A stretch of DNA of 51,216 bases from Candidatus Scalindua japonica (GCF_002443295.1 NZ_BAOS01000035.1:1-51216), one strand, 5' to 3'. Counted from the first letter of the stretch, positions 9,330 to 19,698 are shown. Numbers and translations: made by a program. The notes: generated by a model not told the origin, from the sequence alone.

Positions 9330-9434
9330 TATAATTTTTCCAAAACAAAATAGAGGATAAATGGTAGAATAAACCGATAATTTTCTCTATCTGCAAGATC
9401 AATGAAAAAGAGATTAACCTGTTAGGAGTACATA

Positions 9435-10439
9435 TTGAACACTGTTTTTAGACGTATAATAGTTTCTTTTTTAATCCTGGTCTTTACTGGTCAGTTAGTT
9501 AAAGCTCAGAAACTAACTGTGCAAGTGAAATTTTCTAACAGTAAAGTATCAGAGAGAGAACCTGATCGGGAAGGAAAAGGGCTCATTACCAGAGATATTC
9601 TTGAGGCTGCTAAAGAAGGCGATGTTGAATTACTGAAACAATTGTTAGTCAGGGAAGCAGACCAAAATAAGACAGATAAGAAAGGGTGGTTCCCTCTCAT
9701 GTATGCATCATTCGGTGGGCATAAAGAAATCGTGGAAGCGCTCTTAAATGCTGGAGTTGACATAAATAGAAGGACGACTGACGGCTCAACAGCACTGATG
9801 GCTGCAACACTGCAAGGAGACAATTCAATAGTAAAGCTCTTACTGGAAAAAGGTGCAGATAAAACAGTTAAAAATAATTATGGTGTTACTGCTCTATCAA
9901 CAGCCAGGCAGAAGGGATATGATGAAATTGTAGGGTTATTAACCGTTAATTTGCGCTCATCTTATAGTGACCTGGGATATAGTCAGGTAAAGACTATACT
10001 GAAAGAATACAATTTCTTTGATCTCCTTAGTAACGAAACCGGAAATTTTATCAATGATTATGAACTGAAGATAATTAAAGGTGATGATGTCGTTCAAGAT
10101 AATATCACGGGCCTGATGTGGCATAAGTCGGGCTCTGAAAAAAATATGAAATGGGAGGATGCGAAGACTTGGATTGAGGATCTCAACAACATGGGATATG
10201 CAGGCGGTGATGATTGGCGGTTGCCTACTGTGGAGGAAGCAGCATCATTGCTTGAATCAAGCGTAAACAATGATTTCTTATATATAGATCCTGTTTTTGA
10301 CATAATGCAGCGTTTGATATGGACAGGTGACAGGTTTGGTTCTCGTGGTGCATGGAATGTAAACTTCGCGACCGGCAACGTCATCTGGCGTTTCACTAAC
10401 CTAAACCTCTATGTACGCCCCGTCCGCAGTGTCAAATAA
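9435..10439 (+). CDS. Exported ankyrin-repeat protein with C-terminal DUF1566 (Lcl) domain
   Basis: 334 aa. The start is TTG at 9435 with AGGAG six bases upstream, followed by a signal peptide (IIVSFLILVFTGQLVKA). Residues about 54-170 hold three to four ankyrin repeats (GWFPLMYASFGGHKEIVEALLNAG; GSTALMAATLQGDNSIVKLLL). Residues about 215-333 match DUF1566: DNITGLMWHKSG, WEDAKTWIEDLN, WRLPTVEEAASLL and a final YVRPVRS. Ankyrins mediate protein contacts; DUF1566 is common in secreted proteins of this type. Function unknown. Confidence 0.85.
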   Translation: MNTVFRRIIVSFLILVFTGQLVKAQKLTVQVKFSNSKVSEREPDREGKGLITRDILEAAKEGDVELLKQLLVREADQNKTDKKGWFPLMYASFGGHKEIVEALLNAGVDINRRTTDGSTALMAATLQGDNSIVKLLLEKGADKTVKNNYGVTALSTARQKGYDEIVGLLTVNLRSSYSDLGYSQVKTILKEYNFFDLLSNETGNFINDYELKIIKGDDVVQDNITGLMWHKSGSEKNMKWEDAKTWIEDLNNMGYAGGDDWRLPTVEEAASLLESSVNNDFLYIDPVFDIMQRLIWTGDRFGSRGAWNVNFATGNVIWRFTNLNLYVRPVRSVK

Positions 10440-10820
10440 TACTCTGAGTATTTTTCCCAACTTCCAAACAGAAGGGTTATCAGGTTCAGGATGGCCGTTA
10501 CCAGCATTTCCTTAATAAAAGTTACGCCAAACCGTCTGTTTTTACCAGGAAAAAGGTTAAAATACTGGAGTGATGTCTTTCTTTCCTCTTTTTGAATTTT
10601 TACAAGAGGGAATAAATGTATTTTTCGAGAAGAAGGTGGGAGGTTAAGAATGGATTTTATCAAAAGACTATTTATTATAGCTGCATTTTAGTAAAATTCA
10701 CAGTCTGCTCTCAACAAAAGGATTTTCAGATTCTTTAACACCAGGGTTCACAGGAATATTACTGGTGAGATCGGATGTGGGTATGGTAGGTATCAAAACA
10801 GGAGTACATCGACATGTTAA
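10440..10820. other. Intergenic stretch without a recognised gene
   Basis: About 380 bases between the ankyrin protein and the terminator of the collagen-like gene. Short ORFs exist on both strands, but none has a ribosome binding site with recognisable protein features. Nothing else was seen. Confidence 0.5.
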
Positions 10821-10825
10821 GAAAA

Positions 10826-10860
10826 GGAGGGATAAGAATCATTACGTTTCTTACCCCTCC
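10826..10860. terminator. Hairpin terminator below the collagen-like gene
   Basis: Stem GGAGGGATAAGAA (10826-10838) pairs with TTCTTACCCCTCC (10848-10860) with one A-C mismatch and a 9-nt loop. A-run 10822-10825 and T-run 10861-10865 flank it, so it can terminate in either direction. It lies 36 nt past the stop of the minus-strand collagen-like gene. Confidence 0.8.
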
Positions 10861-10895
10861 TTTTTACCTTCTTCATATCAGCACCTCTTTTACCG

Positions 10896-13800
10896 TTATT
10901 GGATGTTGTTTTGTGCTTCATCCGATTCTACATTATCAAACTTTACCAGCTTCTCCTTTGGAAGCTTGATTGATAATGCAAGGAGCATATCCTCGATGAC
11001 TTCCTGTCGATCTGTTAAAACCGCAAGCTTCTCCCTGAGTTCTTCGTTCTTTGTCTTGAGAGCTTCATTTTCCTTCTTAACCTCCTGAATCGCTTTGATT
11101 ATCACAGGAATGAATTCGTTATACTTCAGAGCTTTTGTCTGATCTTCATTATCTTGAGTCAAAACAACCTCCGGTAAGACCTTTTCTACTTCCTGTGCAA
11201 TAAGGCCAATTTGAGTACCTTTCATTCCATTGTCAACAGGATTCTTCCACTCGTATGTAATTGGTCTAAGTTTTCCTATTATATCCAATGCGCCCTCAGA
11301 GACAGGAAGTATATTTCTTTTGTGACGAATATCAGAAAGAGATCCGGCTGCACCCGTTGCATAAGCAGTACCATTTACATGTAACTTGTAAGAAGGACTT
11401 GTCGTGCCTATGCCGACATTACCGGCCTTTGTTATTCTCATGACTTCCCCTGGACTTGTCGAACTGGAAGCAAAAATGAAGAATGCAAATCCTGCTGGAT
11501 TTCCTGGTATATTTCTTCCGTCTGAAAAAAAAGATAAATAGTTAGGATCAGGATTACTAGGCCATTGTGAGCCTCTGGCGGTTATAGCCCCTGATTGTGT
11601 TCCGTTTTCCAAAAACTGAACCATTGAGTATTTGGTTGGATCAGTTATTTCAAGGGCAATTGCAGCCTGTGATGTGTCTGGACCAGTATCGGTACCATAA
11701 ATATGTAGATTTTCATTTGGACTCGTCGTGCCGATACCTACGTTGCCGTTGTTTAAAATTCTTACTCTCTCCCCAAGAGTTCCTGCATTAGTAGTAGCAA
11801 AAAATAAATGTGCATCTTGGCTTGGCGATGTTTTATCGGCAAATATTGAACCAATCCGAGCGTAATTTCCGCCACCACTATCACCAGAAAAAAGAATGCT
11901 GGCAAAGCTGTTAACTGTGGGATCAGGATTTGATAGGACCAGGTGGTTTACGCTACCAATATAGTTTGTACTGGCACTTGGTAATTCTAACTCTAAGACT
12001 CCAACCGGGTTATCAGTTCCAATGCCCACATTACCACTATTATAGTATACATCTGTTCCGAACTGCGTCCAAGGATGATCAAATAAATCTGCACCTGACG
12101 GTCCTTGTGGTCCTTCAGGCCCCTGCGGACCTGTTGGGCCAACTGGCCCCTGGATACCTTGAATACCCTGAAGTCCTTGCGTTCCATCAGCACCATCTGC
12201 TCCGGCTGGACCTGCCGGACCTTGTGGCCCAACAGGTCCTTGAATACCCTGAGGCCCTTGTAAAGCAATCTGTGAAACAGATTTATATTTAACAATGTTG
12301 TCAGCGTCATGCACTAATACCTTGGTATTTGCATCAACTGTGCTAATCTCATTTACTGTATCTACCTTTACGTTTCCAGAAACATCTAATTTAGCAACAG
12401 GGGTTGATGTGCCAATGCCGACCTTGCCGTCTGTTTTAATAGTCATAAGTGACAAGGCTTTATTATGTACATCTGAAGAATTCACATAGGAAAAGTTCAG
12501 AGTGCCATCACCTTGTCCATCTCCAGTTGTCTCCCGAAAGATACCCCAGGCATCTTCAAAATCAGAAGGATTGGAGAGGTCAACTTGTCCAAATACAATG
12601 GCTGAGCCATATTGACCATCATCTGTTGAAATAATCCTAAGTTCGGCATCCGTTTCCACTATCCCCATACCGCCATACCCGGCACCGCTGAGCCAGCTAT
12701 TATCTAAGACCGTCCCATCAGCATTCACTTGGAGTTTCATTGCAGGACTCAGTGTGCCTATACCAATATTACTTGTATTATCAATGGTCATAGCAATATT
12801 GTTATTGGTGAATAAATGAAATGGTTGGTCATTCCACATACCTGCAACTCCATCGAATGCACCAGATCCAGAGACCATTGTTCCTCCTGAATCATTCTCA
12901 ACACCAATAATAATTCCTTCTGACACTCCAGAGTTTTCAATTTGGAGAACAGCGGGTTGTGTACCTGTTCCTTCCAGTTTTAAAGTTTGTTGATCAGGTC
13001 CATAGAGGTGTAACTTTCTCAACGGATTCGTCGTTCCTATGCCGACCTTGCCCAGGTTGTCAAACGTTACAAATGCGTTTGCAGAGTTTGTACTATCAGG
13101 AATAAAGAGTAATTTACCACCACCAGAATTCCAGCCTGTATCAGATTGACCAATACTCCAATATCCTCCACCAGAGTCTGGATTTTTTAATACTATTTGA
13201 GGATTTGCACCGTCTTCAATTTGCAACCTTCCAAGTGATGGTAACCCAGTCCCAATGCCAACCTTGCCATCGTTATAATACGTGTTAAGTCCATCAAGCA
13301 GCCAGTGAGAATCTCCGTCTGCTCCTTGAGGGCCTACTGGCCCCACAAACCCTTGCTCACCTTGTGGCCCTGTTAAACCAACTGGCCCCTGGATACCTGG
13401 AATACCCTGAAGTCCCTGCGTTCCGTCAGCACCATCTGCTCCTGCTGGACCTGTCGGCCCTTGTGGCCCAACAGGTCCTGGAATACCCTGAGGTCCCTGT
13501 AATGCAAGCTGTGAAACTGTTTTGTATTTAACAATATTGTCAGTGTCATGCACTAATATCCTGGTATTAACATCAACAACGCCAACATCATTTACTGTAT
13601 CTACTTTTACGTTGCCCGAAATATCTAATTTTGCAATTGGATTTGCCGTCCCAATTCCTACGTTAGTGTTTGTATTAAGAACCAATTGATTAGTGCTAAC
13701 ATTTGAGCCGGCCCATAGAGACAAATTGCCAGCAAAATTATTCGTTTTAAGATATGCTGATAAATCATCATTTTGCCTAATAGCAAAATAGTCACTACCC

Positions 13801-14918
13801 ATACCGTCACCGTTCGATGCATCTAAAATTAACGTTGCTGTTCCTGCTGCAGAGTTACCAATATATATAGACGATTGACTACTATCATCCATAACATGTA
13901 AATTTGCCACCGTACTTGTAGTTCCAATACCAACATAACCTGTTGTCTTATCATAATGTACATCAGCCCCTTTTGCTGTGCCATTGTCATTATAGACAAA
14001 TTGCTTATCAACTCCTCCTACCGGACCCTCTGGACCCTGTGCTCCATCTGCTCCGTCAGCACCAGCAGGTCCTGTTGGCCCAATTGGCCCCTGTGGCCCT
14101 GCCGGTCCTGTATCACCTTGAGGCCCCTGAGTACCGTCTGCGCCATCAGCTCCCGCTGGACCTTGAGGTCCTTGGAGCCCCATAGGCCCCTGCAAACCCA
14201 TCGGCCCCACAGGACCTGTTGAACCATCTGTTCCATTAATGCCAGCTGGTCCTTGTGGCCCCTGCATAGCAAGTGTCTGTACAGGTTTAAATTTAATTAC
14301 GTTATCAGCAGTATCATGCACTAATACCCTGGTATTTCCATCTACTGGCGTAGTAATTTCGTTTACGGTATCCACCTTTACGTTACCTGTAGTATCCAGA
14401 GTGCCTCCAATTATAGCATTACCACTTATATTTATGTTTCCATTCTGTGCTAATCCGGGACTTGTATCCTGTAACATTACCGTATTTTTATCTTCAAAAC
14501 TAAGTATTTCAACCATATCAATTGATTCAACTACTAATGGGTAAATTATACTTTGGGAAAGACAATCCAATATCTTATCGTCTTCATCAGGTTCTCCAAT
14601 CATATCGCATCCATTTAATGTATCTACTATATCATTCTCCAGTATATCCAATGCTTTGTCATGTTTATCATTTCCAAGTTTGTTTATTACATTATTCAGT
14701 TTTTTAGTTAATTTATTCTGATCATTTGGCTTGTCAAATAATGAAGGATCCAAAGCGCTTATTTCATCATGAACTTCCTGAACTTTTGCAATTGTATCGG
14801 CTACGTTAATTCCCTGAGCTGCTACAACTTTTTCATTAAGAAAAAAACCACCCATGACTACTAGTGAAAACATTACGGTAAAAAATAATCTCCTGAATAT
14901 TACTTCCATTGTACGCAT
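10896..14918 (-). CDS. Giant exported collagen-like/tail-fibre-like protein with C-terminal S74 chaperone domain
   Basis: About 1340 aa. The start ATG 14918 lies just after GGGAAAGGGG; ATG 14909 is also possible. A signal peptide ([25 protein letters not shown]) is followed by a helical region. The body alternates [12 protein letters not shown] motifs with three Gly-X-Y collagen-like segments. Each is preceded by a near-copy of the cassette [10 protein letters not shown]...[19 protein letters not shown]. The C-terminus is a Peptidase_S74 intramolecular chaperone ([35 protein letters not shown]) plus a coiled coil, which in phage tail spikes trimerises and then self-cleaves. Likely a trimeric surface fibre or adhesin. 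A leader of more than 200 nt precedes it. Confidence 0.9.
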   Translation of the reverse strand: MRTMEVIFRRLFFTVMFSLVVMGGFFLNEKVVAAQGINVADTIAKVQEVHDEISALDPSLFDKPNDQNKLTKKLNNVINKLGNDKHDKALDILENDIVDTLNGCDMIGEPDEDDKILDCLSQSIIYPLVVESIDMVEILSFEDKNTVMLQDTSPGLAQNGNINISGNAIIGGTLDTTGNVKVDTVNEITTPVDGNTRVLVHDTADNVIKFKPVQTLAMQGPQGPAGINGTDGSTGPVGPMGLQGPMGLQGPQGPAGADGADGTQGPQGDTGPAGPQGPIGPTGPAGADGADGAQGPEGPVGGVDKQFVYNDNGTAKGADVHYDKTTGYVGIGTTSTVANLHVMDDSSQSSIYIGNSAAGTATLILDASNGDGMGSDYFAIRQNDDLSAYLKTNNFAGNLSLWAGSNVSTNQLVLNTNTNVGIGTANPIAKLDISGNVKVDTVNDVGVVDVNTRILVHDTDNIVKYKTVSQLALQGPQGIPGPVGPQGPTGPAGADGADGTQGLQGIPGIQGPVGLTGPQGEQGFVGPVGPQGADGDSHWLLDGLNTYYNDGKVGIGTGLPSLGRLQIEDGANPQIVLKNPDSGGGYWSIGQSDTGWNSGGGKLLFIPDSTNSANAFVTFDNLGKVGIGTTNPLRKLHLYGPDQQTLKLEGTGTQPAVLQIENSGVSEGIIIGVENDSGGTMVSGSGAFDGVAGMWNDQPFHLFTNNNIAMTIDNTSNIGIGTLSPAMKLQVNADGTVLDNSWLSGAGYGGMGIVETDAELRIISTDDGQYGSAIVFGQVDLSNPSDFEDAWGIFRETTGDGQGDGTLNFSYVNSSDVHNKALSLMTIKTDGKVGIGTSTPVAKLDVSGNVKVDTVNEISTVDANTKVLVHDADNIVKYKSVSQIALQGPQGIQGPVGPQGPAGPAGADGADGTQGLQGIQGIQGPVGPTGPQGPEGPQGPSGADLFDHPWTQFGTDVYYNSGNVGIGTDNPVGVLELELPSASTNYIGSVNHLVLSNPDPTVNSFASILFSGDSGGGNYARIGSIFADKTSPSQDAHLFFATTNAGTLGERVRILNNGNVGIGTTSPNENLHIYGTDTGPDTSQAAIALEITDPTKYSMVQFLENGTQSGAITARGSQWPSNPDPNYLSFFSDGRNIPGNPAGFAFFIFASSSTSPGEVMRITKAGNVGIGTTSPSYKLHVNGTAYATGAAGSLSDIRHKRNILPVSEGALDIIGKLRPITYEWKNPVDNGMKGTQIGLIAQEVEKVLPEVVLTQDNEDQTKALKYNEFIPVIIKAIQEVKKENEALKTKNEELREKLAVLTDRQEVIEDMLLALSIKLPKEKLVKFDNVESDEAQNNIQ
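12091..12258 (-). repeat. Collagen-like Gly-X-Y segment 3
   Basis: About 55 codons of GPQ/GPA/GAD triplets, including [16 protein letters not shown], which also occurs in segment 2. It belongs to the S74 protein and is likely a triple-helix stalk. Confidence 0.9.
13318..13500 (-). repeat. Collagen-like Gly-X-Y segment 2
   Basis: About 60 codons of Gly-X-Y triplets with the same core as segment 3 ([16 protein letters not shown]), so the two arose by internal duplication together with their upstream cassette. Confidence 0.9.
14019..14264 (-). repeat. Collagen-like Gly-X-Y segment 1
   Basis: About 80 codons, the longest of the three segments and closest to the N-terminus. It contains [19 protein letters not shown] and ends in GPEGPVGG. 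Confidence 0.9.
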
Positions 14919-15057
14919 CCCCTTTCCCTGATAATTTGACAAGAAAACATTAGCTGTCAGAAAAAATTAAAAACGACACTAAGGATATTACATTGTATTG
15001 TTATCATTACTTTTCATGCTTTTAACTACGGATATTGCAAATATAAAAATTATTCAT

Positions 15058-15111
15058 AAAAAAAGCCCTACTACACAGATATTCAAATACACTATCTTAG
15101 GCAGTAAGGCT
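15058..15111 (-). terminator. Intrinsic terminator/attenuator in the leader of the collagen-like gene
   Basis: Read on the minus strand, AGCCTTACT pairs with AGTAGGGCT (one mismatch, about 30-nt loop) and is followed directly by seven U. It points toward the collagen-like gene, about 140 nt before its start codon, and follows the structured segment at 15129-15240. Confidence 0.65.
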
Positions 15112-15128
15112 GTCTCATGTATACATTA

Positions 15129-15240
15129 GCTTCCCGGTAAGTCTCAGGAATTCATGTTGTATTCTCCGTACATCCTTGCACGTTATAAGACCCTATTACT
15201 TTGCATCTCCCTCATAATTCTTGAGATGCCTTTATCAAGA
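15129..15240 (-). promoter_or_regulatory. Structured leader; candidate c-di-GMP-I (GEMM-like) riboswitch aptamer
   Basis: On the minus strand: GATAAAGGCA, a hairpin CTCA-loop-TGAG, then GGGAGATGCAAAG, AATAGGGTCTTA, and finally ACTTACCGGG. This order resembles the GEMM-I layout (AAGGCAAAC, P1b hairpin, GACGCAAAG, GGGUCUAAG, UAGCCGGGUUGCC), including GUAA/UUAC able to pair as P2. The closing 3' GGGUUGCC is not conserved (GGGAAGC), so the match is partial. A terminator follows 18 nt downstream. A surface fibre is a sensible c-di-GMP target. This is inference; a degenerate or different structured RNA is equally possible. Confidence 0.4.
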
Positions 15241-15887
15241 TAACATTCTTATAAGACTATAAACACTTAATAGTTATTCATATAAATGTAACAATAGAGC
15301 AAAAGATCTGCCAATAATCAACTTAGTGATCTATAATTTATTTTCTTGTAATTTTACTACACACTGAAGTATCACATAGTCTTATTACCTATGGACGTAT
15401 CTTTAGACTTTATAACTATTCTTAAAGGCGTACTTTATAAACAGTATATTAGACGTATACATTTAAATTTTCAGCATTATGGGTAATGGTTTTATTTTAA
15501 TCTCTACTGGAATTTACATGTTTCGCTATACATAAATAAACTCAACAAAAAGTGGCTTATATGAGCCATATTTATATATATTGTAACTATTAAGCGTAAT
15601 TATGTGCAGTCCTAACCTGGAAGCTATTATTTATTTTGTAAGAAAATAAATTTATTATATTGTGTCAGCACGAGGAGACAAGATATTTTACAGAATTAGG
15701 AGTTATTTATCTACCGCTAGAAGGAATTCGTTGACATCAGTTCAGGCATTGAGATTACTTTTCGATGGAGAGACCACTGATTTTAATAAAGTAAAAACAC
15801 GTCGCTAAACAGTTACAATTTTCTTTACGATAAAAGATAATGATCTCCTGTCATTAGCTGGATGGAGTAAACATATCTGTACAATGG
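15241..15887. other. Long AT-rich intergenic stretch
   Basis: About 650 bases with no convincing ORF on either strand. The only structure noted is a small hairpin TGGCT-loop-AGCCA near 15552-15568. It probably holds the promoter of the collagen-like gene leader; no clear -35/-10 pair was identified. Confidence 0.5.
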
Positions 15888-16733
15888 CTATAAATCATTT
15901 ATTACCTTCTGATAACCTTCTTTGTATGTTGGATATTTAAAGCGGTATCCCAGCTCTTTTAACCGTTTGTTACAGCACCTTTTGTTTTGTGTAGCATCCT
16001 GTTCTACCTGTTTGATTTCAGGTGGTTTGCACTTAAGTGTATTTGCTATCCATGAAACAACTTCCCACATTGGAGCAGGATCATCATCACTCGCTAAATA
16101 GTGTGAATGTAATTGTTCGCCTTCCAGCCTTTTTTCGAATAAAAATGTCAGTACACCGACACAATCCTCTTTGTGGATTCGGTTTGTATAATAGGGAGGT
16201 TTATATTGTACCGGGCCTCCTTTAGAAGCTTTTCTTAACATCCGTTTACGTCCTGGCCCATATATCCCGGCAAAACGAACCACAAGATTATTCTTATTTT
16301 CAGCCAGAACTCTCTGTTCGGATAACAGTTGTATCTGTCCATTATATTTCCGTGGTTCCGTTAACGAATCCTCATTAACCCACTCTCCATTTACCTGACC
16401 ATATACACTGGTGGAGGATATCGATATAAAGTGTGGACTATTGTGATTTGCAGAGAATCTATTGAATAAATTTCCCAGTCCGAATTCGTAAACTTCTCTA
16501 TACGCGCATAAATCGTGCTGCTTTGGAGCGGCCAGAAAAAATACCTGATCAAAATCAGTATCTAAGACTGATAATTCAGTTGGGTTTGTGAAATCTGCTT
16601 CAATAAAACGGATACCCATCTTGTCAGCAGGGGAATGGCGTCTCAATCCAACTACATGATGGCCCTTTTTAACAAGAGCTTTCCCAAGGCTGGTTCCAAC
16701 ATCTCCACAACCTGCAATTAATATTTTTGCCAT
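15888..16733 (-). CDS. NAD(P)-dependent SDR-type epimerase/dehydratase (YeeZ-like)
   Basis: 281 aa. The Rossmann motif at the N-terminus is MAKILIAGCGDVGTSLGKAL (GxGxxG at about 8-13). The extended-SDR motifs are SISSTSVYGQVNGEWV with the active-site Tyr region and VVRFAGIYGPGR. Lys replacement in the YxxxK motif is possible, as in YeeZ-type atypical SDRs. Predicted cytoplasmic, substrate unknown. It lies alone between the long gap and msrAB, separated from msrAB by 129 nt. Confidence 0.82.
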   Translation of the reverse strand: MAKILIAGCGDVGTSLGKALVKKGHHVVGLRRHSPADKMGIRFIEADFTNPTELSVLDTDFDQVFFLAAPKQHDLCAYREVYEFGLGNLFNRFSANHNSPHFISISSTSVYGQVNGEWVNEDSLTEPRKYNGQIQLLSEQRVLAENKNNLVVRFAGIYGPGRKRMLRKASKGGPVQYKPPYYTNRIHKEDCVGVLTFLFEKRLEGEQLHSHYLASDDDPAPMWEVVSWIANTLKCKPPEIKQVEQDATQNKRCCNKRLKELGYRFKYPTYKEGYQKVINDL

Positions 16734-16862
16734 TTAAACTCCGGATATGAAAACAACAGTTTCAATAATGTTAATTTCTCTCATTGTATCAGCACGTTAG
16801 TTTAAAACTATTCACTTTAATTGTAAAGCCTATAGTATATGTGGTTTAGTTCTAACAATGGA

Positions 16863-17924
16863 TTATTCAAAAAGTTTTTTATACTCACCATATCCCTCTT
16901 TTTCCAGATCTTCTTTTACAATGAAACGCAGAGATGCAGAGTTTATGCAGTAGCGAAGTCCTGTCGGTTCAGGGCCATCTTCAAATACATGCCCAAGGTG
17001 AGAGTCAGCATGTTTACTTCTTACTTCTATTCTCTTCATAAAGAACTTTCTGTCTTCCACTTCTATAAAATTATCAGGTTCAAGCGGTTTTGTAAAGCTT
17101 GGCCAACCGGTACCGGAAGCAAACTTGTCGTGTGAGCTGAAAAGTGGTTCACCGGAGACGACGTCAACATAGATTCCCTCCTTTTTATTGTCCCAGAATT
17201 CATTCTCGAATGGTTTTTCCGTACCACTCTCCTGAGTTACTTTAAATTGTAATGGCGTCAATTTCTTTATCAGTTCTGCATGAGCGGCCTTGTTAAATTT
17301 ATTGCTATTATGTTCTGTATCCATCTTTTTTTTCCAAATTCTTTCCAGGAATTTATCACGTCCGGAACCTCTTCTATAAGCCCTGTACCGTCGCGGACTC
17401 TTTTTATAAAAATCCTGATGATATTCTTCTGCTTTATAAAATGGTGTTGCCTCAATAATTTCAGTTACGATATCTTCGTCAAATCTTCCTGATTTATCCA
17501 ACTGTTCTTTCGACTCTTCTGCCAGGCGTTTCTGTTCTTCATTGTGATAAAAAACAGCTGTCCTGTATTGTAATCCTCTATCAACAAACTGTCCTTCATG
17601 ATCAGTTGGATCTATCTGTCTCCAGAACACATCAAGTAGTTTTGAATAACTTATTTTAGCAGGATCGTACGTTATCTGGATTGACTCATAATGAAATGTT
17701 GCTCCTGCAGAAACCTCTTCATATGTCGGGTCCTTTTTCTGCCCACCTGTATAACCGGATAAGACCTCTGAAACACCTTCCAGTTTTTCAAAAGGGTGTT
17801 CCATACACCAGAAACAACCTCCCGCAAAAGTTGCTTTCTCATATTTAGCTTGAGCAAACAGACTAAATGGCGTAAAAAGCAAAACAAGAATGGCAAGGAA
17901 ATGTTTATTATATTTTACTGACAT
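16863..17924 (-). CDS. msrAB: Exported bifunctional methionine sulfoxide reductase MsrA-MsrB
   Basis: 353 aa from ATG 17924, chosen because GGAGG sits six bases upstream (an earlier in-frame ATG at 17978 lacks one). Signal peptide at residues 1-24 ([17 protein letters not shown]). The MsrA domain has the catalytic GGCFWC (C37) and reduces the S-epimer. The MsrB domain, from about residue 235, ends in [13 protein letters not shown] with the catalytic Cys and reduces the R-epimer; the CxxC zinc motifs of type 1 MsrB are absent. Acts on oxidised periplasmic proteins. It follows the TPR gene by 63 nt, perhaps one transcript. Confidence 0.95.
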   Translation of the reverse strand: MSVKYNKHFLAILVLLFTPFSLFAQAKYEKATFAGGCFWCMEHPFEKLEGVSEVLSGYTGGQKKDPTYEEVSAGATFHYESIQITYDPAKISYSKLLDVFWRQIDPTDHEGQFVDRGLQYRTAVFYHNEEQKRLAEESKEQLDKSGRFDEDIVTEIIEATPFYKAEEYHQDFYKKSPRRYRAYRRGSGRDKFLERIWKKKMDTEHNSNKFNKAAHAELIKKLTPLQFKVTQESGTEKPFENEFWDNKKEGIYVDVVSGEPLFSSHDKFASGTGWPSFTKPLEPDNFIEVEDRKFFMKRIEVRSKHADSHLGHVFEDGPEPTGLRYCINSASLRFIVKEDLEKEGYGEYKKLFE

Positions 17925-17987
17925 ATTTACCTCCATAGTTACTAATTTTAATAATGTTTGAGAAAAAGTTACCTTCAAGATAATTGA

Positions 17988-18722
17988 TCACTTAAACCCT
18001 TTTGAACGAATTTGTTTTGCCCGTCCGGATAATTTATCAGCTTCTTCTTTCTTTCCTGTTTTCTGATAAAGCGACGCCAGGTTATCCAGGACCAATGCCA
18101 CATTCTCATGGTCAGGCCCAAGGACTTTTTCCAGGATTGTCAGCACACGCTTATAAAGAGACTCGGCTTCGTCATACCGTTCCTGATCGTTATAAAGTTG
18201 TGCAAGATTATGTAGAGATAAAGCAACGTCCGGATGCTCGGGACTGAGTATTTTCTCATCTATTGCAAGTGTCCGTTTATACATCTCTTCTGCTTCATCA
18301 TACCTCTCCTGGCTATGATAGAGTTGAGCGAGGTTGTACCGTGCAGTTCCAATTTTTGGATTTTCCGTACCAAGGGATTTTTCTAAGATAGTCAGCGATT
18401 GCTTATAAAAGTCCTCAGCAGTATTGTACTGTCCCTGGGCTTTATATAGTAAGGCCAGGTTGTTCAGGGAAGTTGCGACCTTAGGATGCTCCTTTCCAAA
18501 TGTTTCCTCTGCAACCTGTAATGCTTCATTGCCTGTACTTATTGCTTCCGCGTATTGGTCCTCCTGATAAAATTTAATCAACTTGCCATTCAGCTTTTTC
18601 CACAACGCTTCCTGTGCAAAAACCGGAAAGGTAAACAACAATGCCATTGTTGATATAGCAATAATCCTTAATCGGTGAGTCGCCGGAAACATTATATGCT
18701 TCATCAGTTTCTTCTTCCGCAT
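17988..18722 (-). CDS. Exported TPR-repeat protein (kinesin-light-chain-type repeats)
   Basis: 244 aa. The start ATG has AAGGAG five bases upstream. A signal peptide at residues about 16-36 ends in PVFAQ. Then come five 42-residue tetratricopeptide repeats of the TPR_10/12 type (SLNNLALLYKAQGQYNTAED; ALSLHNLAQLYNDQERYDEA). These are scaffolds for protein contacts. It lies directly upstream of msrAB on the same strand, so it may be part of the same envelope function. No enzymatic motif. Confidence 0.88.
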   Translation of the reverse strand: MRKKKLMKHIMFPATHRLRIIAISTMALLFTFPVFAQEALWKKLNGKLIKFYQEDQYAEAISTGNEALQVAEETFGKEHPKVATSLNNLALLYKAQGQYNTAEDFYKQSLTILEKSLGTENPKIGTARYNLAQLYHSQERYDEAEEMYKRTLAIDEKILSPEHPDVALSLHNLAQLYNDQERYDEAESLYKRVLTILEKVLGPDHENVALVLDNLASLYQKTGKKEEADKLSGRAKQIRSKGFK

Positions 18723-18913
18723 AATTTCTCCTTTTCTGTAGACTTCTTGAATGTTTTGTATTTCATATATTATTTATAATATCTTATCAACAACATATGA
18801 AAAAGGATTATTTTATAAATACTCTTTTATTCTACAAATTAATTCAATGTGGCCTTATGTCATTCCCTGCCTGTCAACAGCAATGTTATTGAATTGAGAG
18901 GGGGAATAGGAGT
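18723..18913. other. AT-rich gap, no gene seen
   Basis: Upstream region of the TPR gene. A short piece near 18867-18895 weakly resembles the dispersed repeat found at 19.3-26.3 kb. Otherwise nothing was recognised. Confidence 0.4.
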
Positions 18914-18960
18914 GCATCATCTCCGTCCGAACGGCCTGGCCGGTTGGGTTTGATGATACG
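18914..18960. repeat. Compound inverted repeat
   Basis: Outer arms ATCATC (18916-18921) and GATGAT (18952-18957) enclose an inner perfect palindrome CGGCC-T-GGCCG. It lies three bases past the stop of the TIR-like fragment. It may terminate transcription, though no T-run follows. Confidence 0.55.
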
Positions 18961-18962
18961 TA

Positions 18963-19229
18963 TTAAAACAGTAACACGGTTACTGCACTCCATAAAAGAG
19001 CTCTTTTTTTAATGTGAAGTGTAAATTTCTTAACAGGAAAGGGCTGAGAAACAGGTATATTATTGATAGCCTTGTTAATAGCTAAAATAGATTGTTGATC
19101 CTGGTTCCTGTAATCAACATACTGGATCTTAGACAAAACAGGTGGTAAACGGTCATCGGAAACACCATCAGCAACAACTATTGGTAATATTGATTTGCGG
19201 AGATACATAAAAACTATTCCTCTCCCCAA
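18963..19229 (-). pseudogene. Possible remnant of a TIR-domain protein
   Basis: An 88-codon ORF. Residues about 10-58 (RKSILPIVVADGVSDDRLPP then VLSKIQYVDYRNQDQQSILAI) look like the C-terminal half of a TIR domain: a strand KxILPIVV, a loop, and the QYVDYR strand. A hydrophobic tail (LLWSAVTVLLF) follows. The N-terminal half of a TIR domain, including the catalytic region, is not visible upstream, so this is probably a broken gene. The family call is tentative. Confidence 0.35.
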
Positions 19230-19312
19230 ACCTTAGGTATATTTTATAAGTATTGCATCATTATATTTTTCTTTTTAAAGAATTCCCTAAATAAATTCAG
19301 AATGACACAATG

Positions 19313-19371
19313 TTGTGAGTGTATATCGTAAAGTTTACTTTGTCAATGATGGTAAGAGATGAAACGAAATA
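19313..19371. repeat. Dispersed intergenic repeat, copy A
   Basis: Core TTTGTCAATGATGGTAAGAG followed by ATGAAACGAAAT. It shares the core with copies at about 20 kb, 24.5 kb and 26.2 kb, all intergenic and in the same orientation. Confidence 0.6.
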
Positions 19372-19485
19372 GTTTTTCTGGATACATCTGTCAAACTCAA
19401 TTTAAATTACAATTTAAGAAGAAAGAGTGGGGGGGGAGGTATCAACAATTATTGATTATCTGGTCTTCCTATTTGAACTTCTCCA

Positions 19486-19695
19486 TCAAGCGGTTTCAAT
19501 ATATTCACAAATAGTAGTTGGTTCTGGTACTGACAGACCATCTTCCTTTAAGCCATCAATATGAAATGAAATTGCATCCTTGATATTCTCTTCAGCTTCG
19601 CTCGCTGTCGAACCAGTAGAAACACAACCGGGCAGGTCAGGTACGTATACTGAGAAATTTTCTGGCCCTTTTTCAATGACTATGGCATATCGCAT
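19486..19695 (-). CDS. hicB: HicB-family antitoxin
   Basis: 69 aa with the HicB partial RNase H-like fold: MRYAIVIEKGPENFSVYVPD, then LPGCVSTGSTASEAEENIKD and AISFHIDGLKEDG. In known pairs HicB blocks the HicA RNase and represses the operon. Here HicB is the short form with no clear C-terminal DNA-binding domain. It starts 3 nt after the hicA stop, so the genes are translated together. Confidence 0.9.
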   Translation of the reverse strand: MRYAIVIEKGPENFSVYVPDLPGCVSTGSTASEAEENIKDAISFHIDGLKEDGLSVPEPTTICEYIETA

Positions 19696-19698
19696 ATC

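Noticed and set aside
10409-10663. 84-aa minus-strand ORF below the ankyrin gene
   Set aside because: No recognisable features, overlaps the end of the ankyrin gene, low-complexity composition.
13943-14222. Proline/leucine-rich ORFs on the plus strand across the collagen-like gene
   Set aside because: They are antisense shadows of Gly-X-Y codons, have no ribosome binding site, and have unnatural composition.
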